24,600 nucleotides of DNA, taken from contig CALHWB010000014.1 in assembly GCA_938036835.1 (NCBI GenBank), positions 1 to 24,600 on the forward strand, read 5' to 3'. Numbering within the stretch: position 1 is the stretch's first letter; each line of letters begins with the position of its first letter. The stretch comes from an uncultured Propionibacterium sp. GTDB lineage: Bacteria > Actinomycetota > Actinomycetes > Propionibacteriales > Propionibacteriaceae. The notes below the pieces were generated by a model. That model had not been told where the DNA came from and did no database searches. It was given only the letters and a program-made list of their open reading frames with translations. Shown here in pieces: positions 7,513 to 15,604 of the stretch. Position numbers and translations under genes: made by a program.

Positions 7513-9576
7513 TCAGCCCTCGGCCTGCGCCTGGATCGCCGTGATCGCGACGGTATTCACGATGTCGGTGACCAAGGCACCCCGGGACAGGTCGTTGACC
7601 GGCTTGTTGAGCCCCTGCAGCACCGGGCCGATGGCCACGGCGCCGGCGGTGCGCTGCACGGCCTTGTAGGTGTTGTTGCCGGTATTCAGGTCGGGGAAGA
7701 TGAACACCGAGGCCTGGCCGGCCACCTCGGAGCCCGGCATCTTCGATTTGCCGACCGCCGGATCCATGGCAGCGTCGAACTGGATCGGGCCGTCGACCGC
7801 GAAATCGGGATTCGCCTGCTTGACCAGCTCGGTGGCCGCGGCGACCGCGTCCACATCCTCGCCGGAGCCGGATGTGCCGGTGGAATAGGACAGCATGGCA
7901 ACCCGGGGGGCGATGTCGAAGGCCTGTGCGGTGGCCGCCGAACTGATCGCGATATCGGCCAACTGCTCGGGGGTTGGGTTCGGGTTCACCGCGCAGTCGG
8001 CGAACACCAGCACATCGTCCGGCATACACATCAGGAACGAACCCGAGACCACCTTGACTCCCGGTTTGGTCTTGATGAACTCAAGGGCCGGGCGAATGGT
8101 ATTCGCGGTGGTATGTGTGGCTCCGGAGACCATGCCATCGGCCAGGCCGAGATGGACCATCATCGTGCCGAAGTAGCTCGGGTCCGTCATCTTCTCGCGG
8201 GCCTGCTCGACGGTGACGCCCTTCTTGGCGCGCAACTCGGCATACTTGACCGAGAACCGCTCTACCAGGGCCGGATCGTGCATCGACTGGATCCTGGCAC
8301 CGGTGATGTCGAAGCCGAGCCGGGCCGCTTCGGCACGCACCCGGGCCTCCTCGCCGAGCAGGATGATCTCGGCTACCCCGCGGCTCAGCAGGATCGAAGT
8401 GGCCTCCAGAATCCGGGGATCCTCGGCCTCGGGCAACACGATGACCCGCTTGTTGGCGCGGGCCTTCTGCATGATCTGATACTCGAACATGCGCGGGGTG
8501 CGCAGCTGGGTACGAGACATGTCCAGCGCCGAGACCAGCACATCCTCGTCCACCCCGGCCTGGAACAGCCGCAATGCCTCGGCATACTTGCGCTGCGAAC
8601 TGGTCATCGTCCCGCTGAGCGCATGCAGGGCGGCCGCGGTGGCGTAGGTGCCGCCGGCCACGGTGCCGATCGGGACGTTGACATTCAACCCATCCAGCAG
8701 CCGGACCATCGACTCGGGAATCTCGTAGCCCCCGACCAGGAAGATGGCGGCCAGGCTCGGGAAGGTGTCGGAGGCGTGGGCGAGCAGCAGGCCGGGCAGC
8801 AGATCGGTGCGGTCGGAGGCGACCAGCAGGGTGCACTGCGGCTCCAACCGGTTCAACACATTGGGCAAGGTCATGCCGGCGACCATGGAGGTCAGCGACT
8901 CGGTATCCAGTGCGGTGGCATCGCCGCGCCACAGCTGGGCGCCCAGGCACTCGAATTGCTCGCGAACCGTCGGCGCGGCCAGCAGTTTGCTTTCCGGCAG
9001 AGCGGCCACGACGCCTCGGTCTAGGCCGGCCAGGCCCTGGCGGATCGCCGCGACCTGCTCGGGCGCCACCCGGTTGGCGATCACCCCGACCACCTGTTCG
9101 TGCTGCCTGTCGAAGGCGCGAATGGCATGCTCGGCCGAGGCCACCACGTCCTCGGGGCTGCGGTTCAGGCCCGAGACCACCAGCAGCACCGGTGCATTCA
9201 AGTTGGCTGCGATGCGGACGTTGAAATCCAATTCGGTGGGGGAGGCCAGCCCGTCGTAGTCGGAGCCGATCACGACCACGGCGGCATAGCGATCCTGCAA
9301 GGCGCCGTACTGCTCGACGATCTGGGTCAGCGCTACCTCGGGATCGGCCATTGCCTCGGCGGCCAACAGGCCAACCACTTCATCGTGGGTCTGATCGATA
9401 CCGCCATGGGCGAGCAGGGCGTCGGTTACCTCATCGTGGTAGTCGCCGACGACGGGACGGAAGATGCCGACCGATTTCACCTGGCGGCTGAGGGCCTCAA
9501 CCAGCCCCAGCGCGATAGCCGATTTACCGACCGATCCTTCCGGGGCGGCAATGTAAACACTCTTGTTGGTCACCAT
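7513..9576 (-). CDS. pta: Phosphate acetyltransferase
   Basis: This is the long, multidomain Pta (687 residues; the E. coli enzyme is 714). An N-terminal P-loop domain has Walker A PEGSVGKS (12-19), as in the dethiobiotin-synthetase/CobB-like domain of long Pta proteins. A middle DRTGG-type region follows, and the catalytic PTA_PTB domain starts near residue 363 (VIVLPEAEDPRILEAT) and contains FADCAVNPNPTPEQLA and SYSTGTSGSG. It interconverts acetyl-CoA and acetyl phosphate and feeds ackA downstream. No Shine-Dalgarno site precedes the start. TATCTT lies six bases before GTG 9573 (codon 2) but only three before ATG 9576, so a leaderless start at GTG, making 686 residues, is the better reading. 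The conventional ATG is given in the coordinates. Confidence 0.96.
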   Translation of the reverse strand: MVTNKSVYIAAPEGSVGKSAIALGLVEALSRQVKSVGIFRPVVGDYHDEVTDALLAHGGIDQTHDEVVGLLAAEAMADPEVALTQIVEQYGALQDRYAAVVVIGSDYDGLASPTELDFNVRIAANLNAPVLLVVSGLNRSPEDVVASAEHAIRAFDRQHEQVVGVIANRVAPEQVAAIRQGLAGLDRGVVAALPESKLLAAPTVREQFECLGAQLWRGDATALDTESLTSMVAGMTLPNVLNRLEPQCTLLVASDRTDLLPGLLLAHASDTFPSLAAIFLVGGYEIPESMVRLLDGLNVNVPIGTVAGGTYATAAALHALSGTMTSSQRKYAEALRLFQAGVDEDVLVSALDMSRTQLRTPRMFEYQIMQKARANKRVIVLPEAEDPRILEATSILLSRGVAEIILLGEEARVRAEAARLGFDITGARIQSMHDPALVERFSVKYAELRAKKGVTVEQAREKMTDPSYFGTMMVHLGLADGMVSGATHTTANTIRPALEFIKTKPGVKVVSGSFLMCMPDDVLVFADCAVNPNPTPEQLADIAISSAATAQAFDIAPRVAMLSYSTGTSGSGEDVDAVAAATELVKQANPDFAVDGPIQFDAAMDPAVGKSKMPGSEVAGQASVFIFPDLNTGNNTYKAVQRTAGAVAIGPVLQGLNKPVNDLSRGALVTDIVNTVAITAIQAQAEG

Positions 9577-9579
9577 TCG

Positions 9580-9585
9580 AAGATA
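9580..9585 (-). promoter_or_regulatory. Leaderless-type -10 element (TATCTT) for pta
   Basis: TATCTT at 9585-9580 is followed by six bases and GTG 9573-9571, the second codon of the conventional reading. It decides the start: transcription would begin at or next to the G of GTG and exclude the ATG. No -35 consensus was seen at 17-18 bp. Confidence 0.5.
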
Positions 9586-9676
9586 CGGCGATTCGGCCGG
9601 CCACGCCCGGGAACCGGCCGGATTGCCCGGTGGCCGGCGGGTCGCGACCGGTGCCGGGCCGCGGACGAGCCGGCGA

Positions 9677-12223
9677 TCAGCAGCAGATCACCTGCTGGGT
9701 CCGGATGTCCGCATAGAGCACGAGTCCGGCGAAGTGGGCCACCTGCAGCACCTCGGCCAGCTCACCGAGTTCGGGGGCCAGCCGCAGCAACTGGTTGGGC
9801 GCCGCGGTGACCAGTTCCGGAGCGAAACTGACATCGCGCTGCCGATCGAAGATGGCCGCATAGAAGATGCCGGATTCCACCAGATCCTGGAAGAAATGGC
9901 TACCCTGACTGAGCTCCGGCACGAACCCGCCCGCCGGATAGGTGAACTCGACGATCGCGGCGGCATTGCTGATCTCGGTGAAATGCACCGGGATACCCAG
10001 CGATGGGGTGGTGGTGCCCCAGCGTCCGGCGGCCATGATCATGAACGAGTGCCCGGCCAGGGCCTTGTTCAGCACCCCCATGGCACGCGCCACGCCATGA
10101 CGTTCCCGCTGGCCGAGGGCCAGATAGGCGTCCGGACGCACCAGAACGACATGGTCCAGCGGCAGCCGCAGGTTGCCGCCCATGAAGTTGCCGTGCGAAC
10201 TGAACAGGGTGCGGGCCGGATCGGGGTGGGCGGGCATCGCCACCGCATGGCCCAGTCCCCGGGTCTGTAGGGGCCGGCATTGCACCAGGTTGACGCGGGG
10301 CTCGCCATCGGCGCCGAGGTTGACGGTGTACTCGATGTCGACCGGGTGATCGTAGGCCGTGCTGAGCGTGGCCAGCATCGCGCGCATCAGGGACGCGAAA
10401 CCGGTGCCGGTCAGCAGCCCCCGGAAGTCGAGCACCCTGGGGGTCTGCTTGATCGGCCGGTTGCGCTCCCGCAACCAGCGCAAGGTCTCCCGGTCGGTGG
10501 ACAGGAACAGATCCCAGTCGGTCTCGATATCGAGGGATTGGACGTCGGCCAACGGCCTGGTCTGCTGCTGGTTGTCGGCCAGAGCCAGCACGTCTACATA
10601 GCGCTGGGTGTGCCGGGTAGGATCACGCCGGTCCACGGGCCGCAGCGGATCGTCCAATGCGACGATCTTGGCGTAGTCGGTGATGGTACGGTCCACCGCG
10701 CGGGTGCCCAACCCGAACACCAACCGCAGCATGCCGGCGTCCGGGTCGATCTCTGGGTCCCAGACATACAGGTTGGACGAGTTGCCCACTCCGGCCGCAT
10801 GCGGGAAGAACAGCCCGCCATGGTCGGCGCCGGAGACCCGCTGCACCAGGATCGCCATCTGCTCGTCGTAGGAATCCAGGCCGCGGTTGATGCGGTATTG
10901 CAGGGCGTCGGTGCCCATCGCGGAGGCGTACACGGTGCGTACCGCATCCTCCAGGGCGTGCAGCCGCTCGGTGGGGGTGCCCTGGTTGGCGCAGAAGACC
11001 GATTCGTATTTGCCGGCGAAGGCATTGCCGAAGTTGTCCTCCAGCAGGGAACTGGATCGCACAATGATCGGGGACTGGCCGAAATGCTCCAGCATACCGA
11101 GGAACCGTTCGCGCACCGCCGGCGGGAACCGCCCGGTGGGCAGCTTGCGATTCAGCGAGGCACCCGCGGCGAAATAGCCGCTTGGGCTTTTCTGCTCGAT
11201 CCACAGCTGCCACCAGCCGTTGGCGATGATGAAGGCATAGAACAGGTCGGAGCCCAGGAAATAGGAATCGTGCCGTTCCAGCTTGCCGGCGAAGCGCCGC
11301 TCGGGATCGTGCTCGAGAATCGCCCGGGCCACCAGCATCCCCACCGATTTGCCGCCGATGTAACCGGTGCCGATCTCCCGAGCGGCCACGGCGAGTAGAT
11401 CCGCCAGGGTGAGATGCCGCCGGCACAATTCGACCACCCGGCCCGTGCGCCCGATGAACATGTCGATCAGTTCGTTGGCTGCCCGCTGCTGGGCCTGGGC
11501 GTCTCCGCAGGCCAGGGCGTCCCGGCCCCGCTGCACCGCCAGCTGCCAGTGGTCGGGCGGGTCGGTCCGCCGGGCAGCCTGGGTGGGCGGCCGGGCGGCG
11601 ATCTGCGGACTGGCGGCCGGGCGTACCGCCTCCCCGCGCATCAGGTGCGGGAGGTATCTGGTGGGCGAACGGCGCAACCAGACCTTCAACGGATGGACAT
11701 AGGTCTCGCCGTCGATCAAGCGGACATCCGACAGCACCTGGGTGGTGTCGTGGATCGTCGCCAGCGTGGCGAAGGTGTGCGCCCGGCGGATCAACCCGAA
11801 ATAGGTCACCGTGTCCAGTTCGAACAGAAGGGGACAGGTGACCTTGAAGAAGTTGCCGACCGCCAGATCGCTACGCCAGGTATGAAGCAGGGCGGTCAGC
11901 GAGTCGAATACATAGAAGGCGCCGTAGCCGTTCTCGGTCAGGATCTGGTAAACCGCCGAGGCGAAGCTCTCGAAACCCAGATCGGCATCGAGTTCGTGGG
12001 CGTCCACCCGATCGAGTTTCTCCAGCAGCGGCTCATGGCCGGCGAACCGGATGTAGCTCAGCCGGCGGCCCTCGGCGATCGCCCGATCGGCGAAAGGACG
12101 CACCAGCCGGCGGTACTGCGCTAGATCGTCCACCTGCCAGACAACGTTGTCGCCCAACCGCAGGCCATCGAAGATCCGGTCCAGCCCCGAGACCCCGGTG
12201 CTGGCGCGGTTGTAGCTGTCCAT
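9677..12223 (-). CDS. Degenerate KaiC/RecA-like domain fused to PEP-synthase-type ATP-grasp domain
   Basis: The 848-residue protein has three parts. Residues 1-200 resemble KaiC/RecA ATPases: TGVSGLDRIFDG at 9-20 is the KaiC opening and YVFDSLTAL (104-112, Asp107) looks like Walker B. Where Walker A should be, the sequence is VVWQVDDLAQ, without GxxxxGK[ST]. After a Pro/Ala/Arg linker (200-225), residues about 280-652 match the PPDK N-terminal/PEP synthase ATP-grasp domain: GGKSVGMLVA (290-299), RSSSLLEDNFGNAFAGKYES (389-408) and the closing VQCRPLQ (647-653). The phosphohistidine and PEP/pyruvate barrel domains are absent. The C-terminal 195 residues, with GRWGTTTPSLGIPV (733-746), are unrecognised. 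A role in binding ATP and a phosphorylatable substrate is likely; the reaction is unknown. It is divided from pta by 100 bp. Confidence 0.85.
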   Translation of the reverse strand: MDSYNRASTGVSGLDRIFDGLRLGDNVVWQVDDLAQYRRLVRPFADRAIAEGRRLSYIRFAGHEPLLEKLDRVDAHELDADLGFESFASAVYQILTENGYGAFYVFDSLTALLHTWRSDLAVGNFFKVTCPLLFELDTVTYFGLIRRAHTFATLATIHDTTQVLSDVRLIDGETYVHPLKVWLRRSPTRYLPHLMRGEAVRPAASPQIAARPPTQAARRTDPPDHWQLAVQRGRDALACGDAQAQQRAANELIDMFIGRTGRVVELCRRHLTLADLLAVAAREIGTGYIGGKSVGMLVARAILEHDPERRFAGKLERHDSYFLGSDLFYAFIIANGWWQLWIEQKSPSGYFAAGASLNRKLPTGRFPPAVRERFLGMLEHFGQSPIIVRSSSLLEDNFGNAFAGKYESVFCANQGTPTERLHALEDAVRTVYASAMGTDALQYRINRGLDSYDEQMAILVQRVSGADHGGLFFPHAAGVGNSSNLYVWDPEIDPDAGMLRLVFGLGTRAVDRTITDYAKIVALDDPLRPVDRRDPTRHTQRYVDVLALADNQQQTRPLADVQSLDIETDWDLFLSTDRETLRWLRERNRPIKQTPRVLDFRGLLTGTGFASLMRAMLATLSTAYDHPVDIEYTVNLGADGEPRVNLVQCRPLQTRGLGHAVAMPAHPDPARTLFSSHGNFMGGNLRLPLDHVVLVRPDAYLALGQRERHGVARAMGVLNKALAGHSFMIMAAGRWGTTTPSLGIPVHFTEISNAAAIVEFTYPAGGFVPELSQGSHFFQDLVESGIFYAAIFDRQRDVSFAPELVTAAPNQLLRLAPELGELAEVLQVAHFAGLVLYADIRTQQVICC

Positions 12224-12229
12224 GGCCCA

Positions 12230-12235
12230 AGACTA
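12230..12235 (-). promoter_or_regulatory. Leaderless-type -10 element (TAGTCT)
   Basis: TAGTCT at 12235-12230 is followed by six bases and ATG 12223. There is no Shine-Dalgarno site before this start, so a leaderless mRNA is likely. Confidence 0.55.
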
Positions 12236-12328
12236 GGGCCCGGCGTGTTTGCCGGTTGCCCGGCAGGTGCGGCAGCACACCCGGATTTCCGGAGTGTCCC
12301 CGGTGGCCTACTCGGCAGCCCACTAAGC

Positions 12329-12360
12329 CCGGCCGGGGTCACGCGTTGTCCCCCGGCCGG
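12329..12360. terminator. Strong GC hairpin downstream of the Tat/GDPD genes
   Basis: CCGGCCGGGG (12329-12338) and CCCCGGCCGG (12351-12360) form a perfect 10-bp stem with a 12-nt loop. It lies about 140 bp after the stop of the Tat-exported protein and upstream of the ATP-grasp gene, with no T-tract on either side. It is the likely end of the minus-strand accessory unit. The rest of 12224-12498 holds no gene that I can support. Confidence 0.5.
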
Positions 12361-12498
12361 CGCGCGCAACGGCCCGGCAGGCCCCGCCGAGCGATGAGCC
12401 CACCTCGTCGGGGCGATGCCCAAACCATCGATGACGCCGGCCGCGCCGGTCACCGCCGATTCCGGTTCAATCAGGCCGGGTCAGCTAGCCACATCCCT

Positions 12499-12975
12499 CT
12501 ACGATGATGCTATGGCGAACGGAGCCTGATCGGTCGGGACGATCGGTACGCCAGAGACGATGGTGTAGCCGGGTATCCGCACCTCGACCGGGCCGGTTCC
12601 CTCGATCGCATCGAACACGGCATAGGCCTCGGGCAGATTCGTTCCTGCTTTCGACCGCACCCAGGGCGGGCTGTCAAGTGGACGCAGCACCAAGCCTCGG
12701 TCCACCGAAAGCAGCCGGATGCCGCTCGGGACGGGGCCCCTGCTGCTCATCGAGAAGGCACCGGTCGACACGAAGAAATCGAAATCGTCGTACGTGCTGG
12801 CGGCGACCCGTAGGATCGTCCAGTTGGGCCATACCGCGACGGGGCCGATCTGGATCTGAGGGGTTCCCGCGGTGGTCTGCGCATTCGCGGGCGCAGCCGA
12901 GGTCGATGCGAGGCCTATCCCAGCCGTTCCCAAACTTGCCGCTGCGATCGTGATGAAAGAACGCCTATTCAGCAT
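12499..12975 (-). CDS. Tat-exported small protein of unknown function
   Basis: The 158-residue product begins with a twin-arginine signal: NRRSFI at 3-8, a hydrophobic Ala/Gly stretch (9-27) and a likely cleavage site APANA|QT after residue 32. The mature 126 residues look like a compact beta-rich domain with many Val, Ile, Pro and Trp, no cysteines, and no motif I recognise. ATG 12975 is preceded by AGGAG at about nine bases. It starts 46 bp after the GDPD-like gene stop on the same strand, so the two are probably co-transcribed. Being exported folded by Tat, it may act at the cell surface, possibly together with that protein (inference). Composition is less GC-rich than the housekeeping genes on either side. 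Confidence 0.75.
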   Translation of the reverse strand: MLNRRSFITIAAASLGTAGIGLASTSAAPANAQTTAGTPQIQIGPVAVWPNWTILRVAASTYDDFDFFVSTGAFSMSSRGPVPSGIRLLSVDRGLVLRPLDSPPWVRSKAGTNLPEAYAVFDAIEGTGPVEVRIPGYTIVSGVPIVPTDQAPFAIASS

Positions 12976-13021
12976 GGTTCTGATCTCCTGGTCGGTGTGG
13001 ATTCGGGATTCGGGCGCGCCG

Positions 13022-13840
13022 TCATGGCAGGGTCATCTTGTCGATCTTGGCGCACATGGCTCCCACGGCACCCCGCTGGAAACTCCGGTTGATCGCCTTC
13101 TGACTAGGGCAGATATGCCCGATAATCGGCCGGCCGTAGCTCAAGGCGGTCTGCCACACCGATTCTGCGGCATCCCACGGCACCCCGATCAGGTCCCAGT
13201 GCTTGGCCCACTCGGCGGCCTGCCCGCTCTCGATCGTGTTGGGGTACAGATATCCCCAGGTCTTGAAACCCTTGGCACGCCAGATATCGGCCAGCCAGGT
13301 AGCATCGCCGTAGAACTTCATGATGGTGTGCTTGGGATCGAGCCAGGGCAGATAGGTCTTGTGAGCCACTGCGCTGTACTTTGGGTCGACGAACAGCACA
13401 TGATCCGAGCCATAGGCGGCGATGAGATCGTGCAGTTGGATGAACGGCTGGCCCTTCGTCGTGTATTGACGCACCTGCGCCCAGGTCATCTCGCTGACAG
13501 GAGTGTCGGGGGCCGATGGATCGACACCCTGAAGATTGCGGTTGTGTACCCCCACGGGCACGCCGTCGGAGGTTATCCCGAAACTGAACTCCAGCGCCGG
13601 GATACCCCGGTTGACACACTCGGTGTAGGCCCGCAGACTCATCTCCGGCCAGTCCAGTGAGCCACCGCGGTGGGCGATCAACCATCCGCCCTGCCGCGAC
13701 AGCAACTCGTCGACGGTCACGGATCGGGCGGATGGCGCGATCTGGGTGCTGCTAACCGGCCCGTCCGCGCCCATGACCTGAACGTTCACCTGGTTGGATA
13801 CCTCGGCGGGTTTTGGTTGTTGTTTGTATGTCACGTGCAT
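13022..13840 (-). CDS. Glycerophosphodiester phosphodiesterase-like (GDPD fold) protein with degenerate metal site
   Basis: In this 272-residue protein the GDPD domain begins at WLIAHRGGS (53-61), with WPEMSLRAYTE (64-74), ALEFSFGITSDGVPVGVH (82-99) and VDPK (151-154). His57, Arg58, Glu66 and Glu84 fit the family. The usual ExD metal pair reads E84-F-S86 and the usual HD reads H99-N100, so metal binding looks impaired. The WPEMS..AYT wording and a 50-residue N-terminal lead of low complexity resemble GDPD domains in actinophage minor tail proteins rather than GlpQ/UgpQ enzymes. No signal peptide is visible. AGGAG lies close before ATG 13840; a GTG two codons in is an alternative. Its neighbour encodes a Tat-exported protein. 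Function as an active phosphodiesterase is doubtful. Confidence 0.75.
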   Translation of the reverse strand: MHVTYKQQPKPAEVSNQVNVQVMGADGPVSSTQIAPSARSVTVDELLSRQGGWLIAHRGGSLDWPEMSLRAYTECVNRGIPALEFSFGITSDGVPVGVHNRNLQGVDPSAPDTPVSEMTWAQVRQYTTKGQPFIQLHDLIAAYGSDHVLFVDPKYSAVAHKTYLPWLDPKHTIMKFYGDATWLADIWRAKGFKTWGYLYPNTIESGQAAEWAKHWDLIGVPWDAAESVWQTALSYGRPIIGHICPSQKAINRSFQRGAVGAMCAKIDKMTLP

Positions 13841-13869
13841 TGACTCCTAAATCCATCTGGGTGCCTGGC

Positions 13870-14145
13870 TCAGCCTGCTGAGGAACCACCGGTCACTCGT
13901 GTCCTGCGGCGATGGAGGTGGATCGCCCGACCCAGCCCGTTCTCGTCGAGAACAGCAACTGTTAGTGCCTCTTTGACCGCAAGGAAGTGGCCGCTCGGAC
14001 CACCGCGGCAGCGAATGATCGTCGCCTGGGAATGCGGTTTTTGAACTGCTATCGCGCTATACATGCAACAGCACCTGGCGTCACCCGCGACCAACCATGG
14101 ATCGTCGGCCACGAGCAGGTACCCGGTAACCGAATGCGTAGCCAT
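13870..14145 (-). CDS. Possible small hypothetical protein
   Basis: A 91-residue frame lies 29 bp upstream of the GDPD-like gene on the same strand. It contains a CCC cluster near residue 26 and a hydrophobic, protein-like middle (AVLDENGLGRAIHLHRR). I recognise no family. The start at 14145 lacks a Shine-Dalgarno site, and its third positions are poorer in GC than those of the housekeeping genes, as in the two genes that follow it. It may be the first gene of the accessory unit or simply non-coding; the frame continues open to 14295 without convincing sequence. Confidence 0.3.
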   Translation of the reverse strand: MATHSVTGYLLVADDPWLVAGDARCCCMYSAIAVQKPHSQATIIRCRGGPSGHFLAVKEALTVAVLDENGLGRAIHLHRRRTRVTGGSSAG

Positions 14146-14505
14146 CTTAACCCGCGATGGGGGCAACATGGCCCGCGACCTCGGCAGTTCCCTTGGCGAT
14201 CGCGCTGGCCGGCCATGATGGCGGTGCCCTTCCGATCCAAGCCGGGCCGGCGCCGGCCCGGCTGATCCGATAGGAACCGGTGGATCCCTCAGCACCTGTT
14301 CCGGGAATCGTCCGAATCGGTTGCCGACGGTTGCGGGGCGTCGGACCGCGGGCTCGGCGTAGCGGGCGGCGCAAAACCGGTGGGGTTTTAACTAGCCGAT
14401 GCCGTATTGGCCGATGCCGCGGTCGCGGTGGGCGGCGGTATCGGGGCGGTGACGGCCCGGTCCACCATGAGGGCCTGGCGGTGTGGATCGGGAAGCGATG
14501 GGACA
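14146..14505. other. Non-coding stretch upstream of serC
   Basis: No gene is supported here. It holds the 24-bp palindrome at 14240-14263 and a weak hairpin AAAACC/GGTTTT (14373-14389) followed by TAA on the plus strand, which has no obvious gene to terminate. The serC promoter must lie here, but I cannot point to a convincing -35/-10 pair. Confidence 0.5.
14240..14263. repeat. Perfect 24-bp palindrome
   Basis: AGCCGGGCCGGC (14240-14251) is followed immediately by its exact reverse complement GCCGGCCCGGCT (14252-14263), with no spacer. It sits outside any supported gene, between the lower-GC accessory unit and serC. It could form a tight hairpin or be a symmetrical protein-binding site. Confidence 0.7.
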
Positions 14506-15594
14506 ATGACGGACGTGCGTGCATACAACTTTTCAGCCGGCCCGGCGATGATCCCCATCGAGGTGCTGGAAACCGCCCAGGCCGAGTTGCTCGAATGGCG
14601 TGGCGGCATGTCGGTGCTGGAGGTATCGCATCGCGGTGCCGATTTCGCGGCCTGCGCCGCCGAAACCGAACAGCGGCTGCGACAGGTGGCCGGGGTACCC
14701 GACAACTATCGCGTGCTGTTTCTGCAAGGCGGTGCATTCGGGCAGTTCTCGGCGGTCCCGCTGAACCTGACCGTGCCCGGCGATCGGGTCGGTTTCATCA
14801 AGACCGGGCAGTGGGGCGCCAAGGCGATCGGCGAGGCGGGCAACCTTGGCCTACGGGTCGATGTGGTCGCCGATCAGGCCGAATCGAACTACACCACGGT
14901 GCCAGATCCCCAGCAGATCGAGGTGAACCCGCTGGCCGCCTACGCACACTACACCCCGAACGAGACCATCGGCGGGGTGGAGTTCGGCTATGTGCCCGTC
15001 ACCGGAGATGTACCGCTGGTCGCCGACTACTCGTCCACCATCTTGTCGCGGCCGCTAGATGTGGCTGCCCATGGGGTGATCTATGCCGGCACCCAGAAGA
15101 ACATGGGACCGGCGGGCATGGCTGTGGTATTCGTGCGGGACGATCTGCTGGGCCGGGCCCGGCCGGGTACCCCGAGCATCTGGAACTACCAGTTGATGGC
15201 CAAGGCGGACTCGATGCTGAACACGCCCCCAACCTTCTCGATCTACCTGCTGGGGCTGATCCTGGCCTGGATCCAGCGCAATGGCGGGCTGGCCGGCATG
15301 GCCGAACGCAACCGAGCCAAGGCGAGGCTGCTGTACGACTACATCGACGGCTCGGGCTTCTACACCAATCCCGTGGCCGGCAATGCCCGCAGTTGGATGA
15401 ACGTGCCCTTCCTGACCCCCGATCCCGAACTCGACAAGGTGTTCCCGGGGCAGGCAGCCGAGGCCGGGCTGACCAACCTGGCCGGGCACCGTTCGGTCGG
15501 CGGTATGCGGGCCTCGATCTACAACGCCATGCCACTGGCCGGGGTGCAGGCGCTGATCGAGTTCATGCAGGAATTCGCCCGGGTCAACGGCTGA
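14506..15594 (+). CDS. serC: Phosphoserine aminotransferase
   Basis: The 362-residue protein begins YNFSAGPAMIP as in the E. coli/Bacillus-type SerC and has the usual length. PLP-binding Lys198 lies in AGTQKNMGPAG, the same position as in E. coli. HRSVGGMRASIYNA near the C-terminus matches the substrate-binding end of the family. It transaminates 3-phosphohydroxypyruvate with glutamate to give phosphoserine, the second step of serine synthesis. The start at 14506 gives the family N-terminus; GGGAAG lies 11 bases upstream as a weak Shine-Dalgarno site, and GTG 14515 is a possible alternative. The longer open frame to 14407 has no family sequence. serA follows after ten bases, so the two are an operon. 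Confidence 0.95.
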   Translation: MTDVRAYNFSAGPAMIPIEVLETAQAELLEWRGGMSVLEVSHRGADFAACAAETEQRLRQVAGVPDNYRVLFLQGGAFGQFSAVPLNLTVPGDRVGFIKTGQWGAKAIGEAGNLGLRVDVVADQAESNYTTVPDPQQIEVNPLAAYAHYTPNETIGGVEFGYVPVTGDVPLVADYSSTILSRPLDVAAHGVIYAGTQKNMGPAGMAVVFVRDDLLGRARPGTPSIWNYQLMAKADSMLNTPPTFSIYLLGLILAWIQRNGGLAGMAERNRAKARLLYDYIDGSGFYTNPVAGNARSWMNVPFLTPDPELDKVFPGQAAEAGLTNLAGHRSVGGMRASIYNAMPLAGVQALIEFMQEFARVNG

Positions 15595-15604
15595 GGAGCG
15601 TGCG

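Noticed and set aside
7276..9024. 582-residue plus-strand open frame antisense to pta
   Set aside because: Gly/Gln/His/Arg-rich shadow of a high-GC gene; pta on the other strand is unmistakable.
13987..14265. 92-residue plus-strand open frame
   Set aside because: It has no SD site, no leaderless signal and an Arg/Pro-rich composition, and it overlaps the more protein-like minus-strand frame.
14373..14389. AAAACC/GGTTTT hairpin with a T-run, resembling an intrinsic terminator on the plus strand
   Set aside because: No plus-strand gene precedes it and the stem is only 6 bp, so it is kept only as a note in the non-coding stretch.
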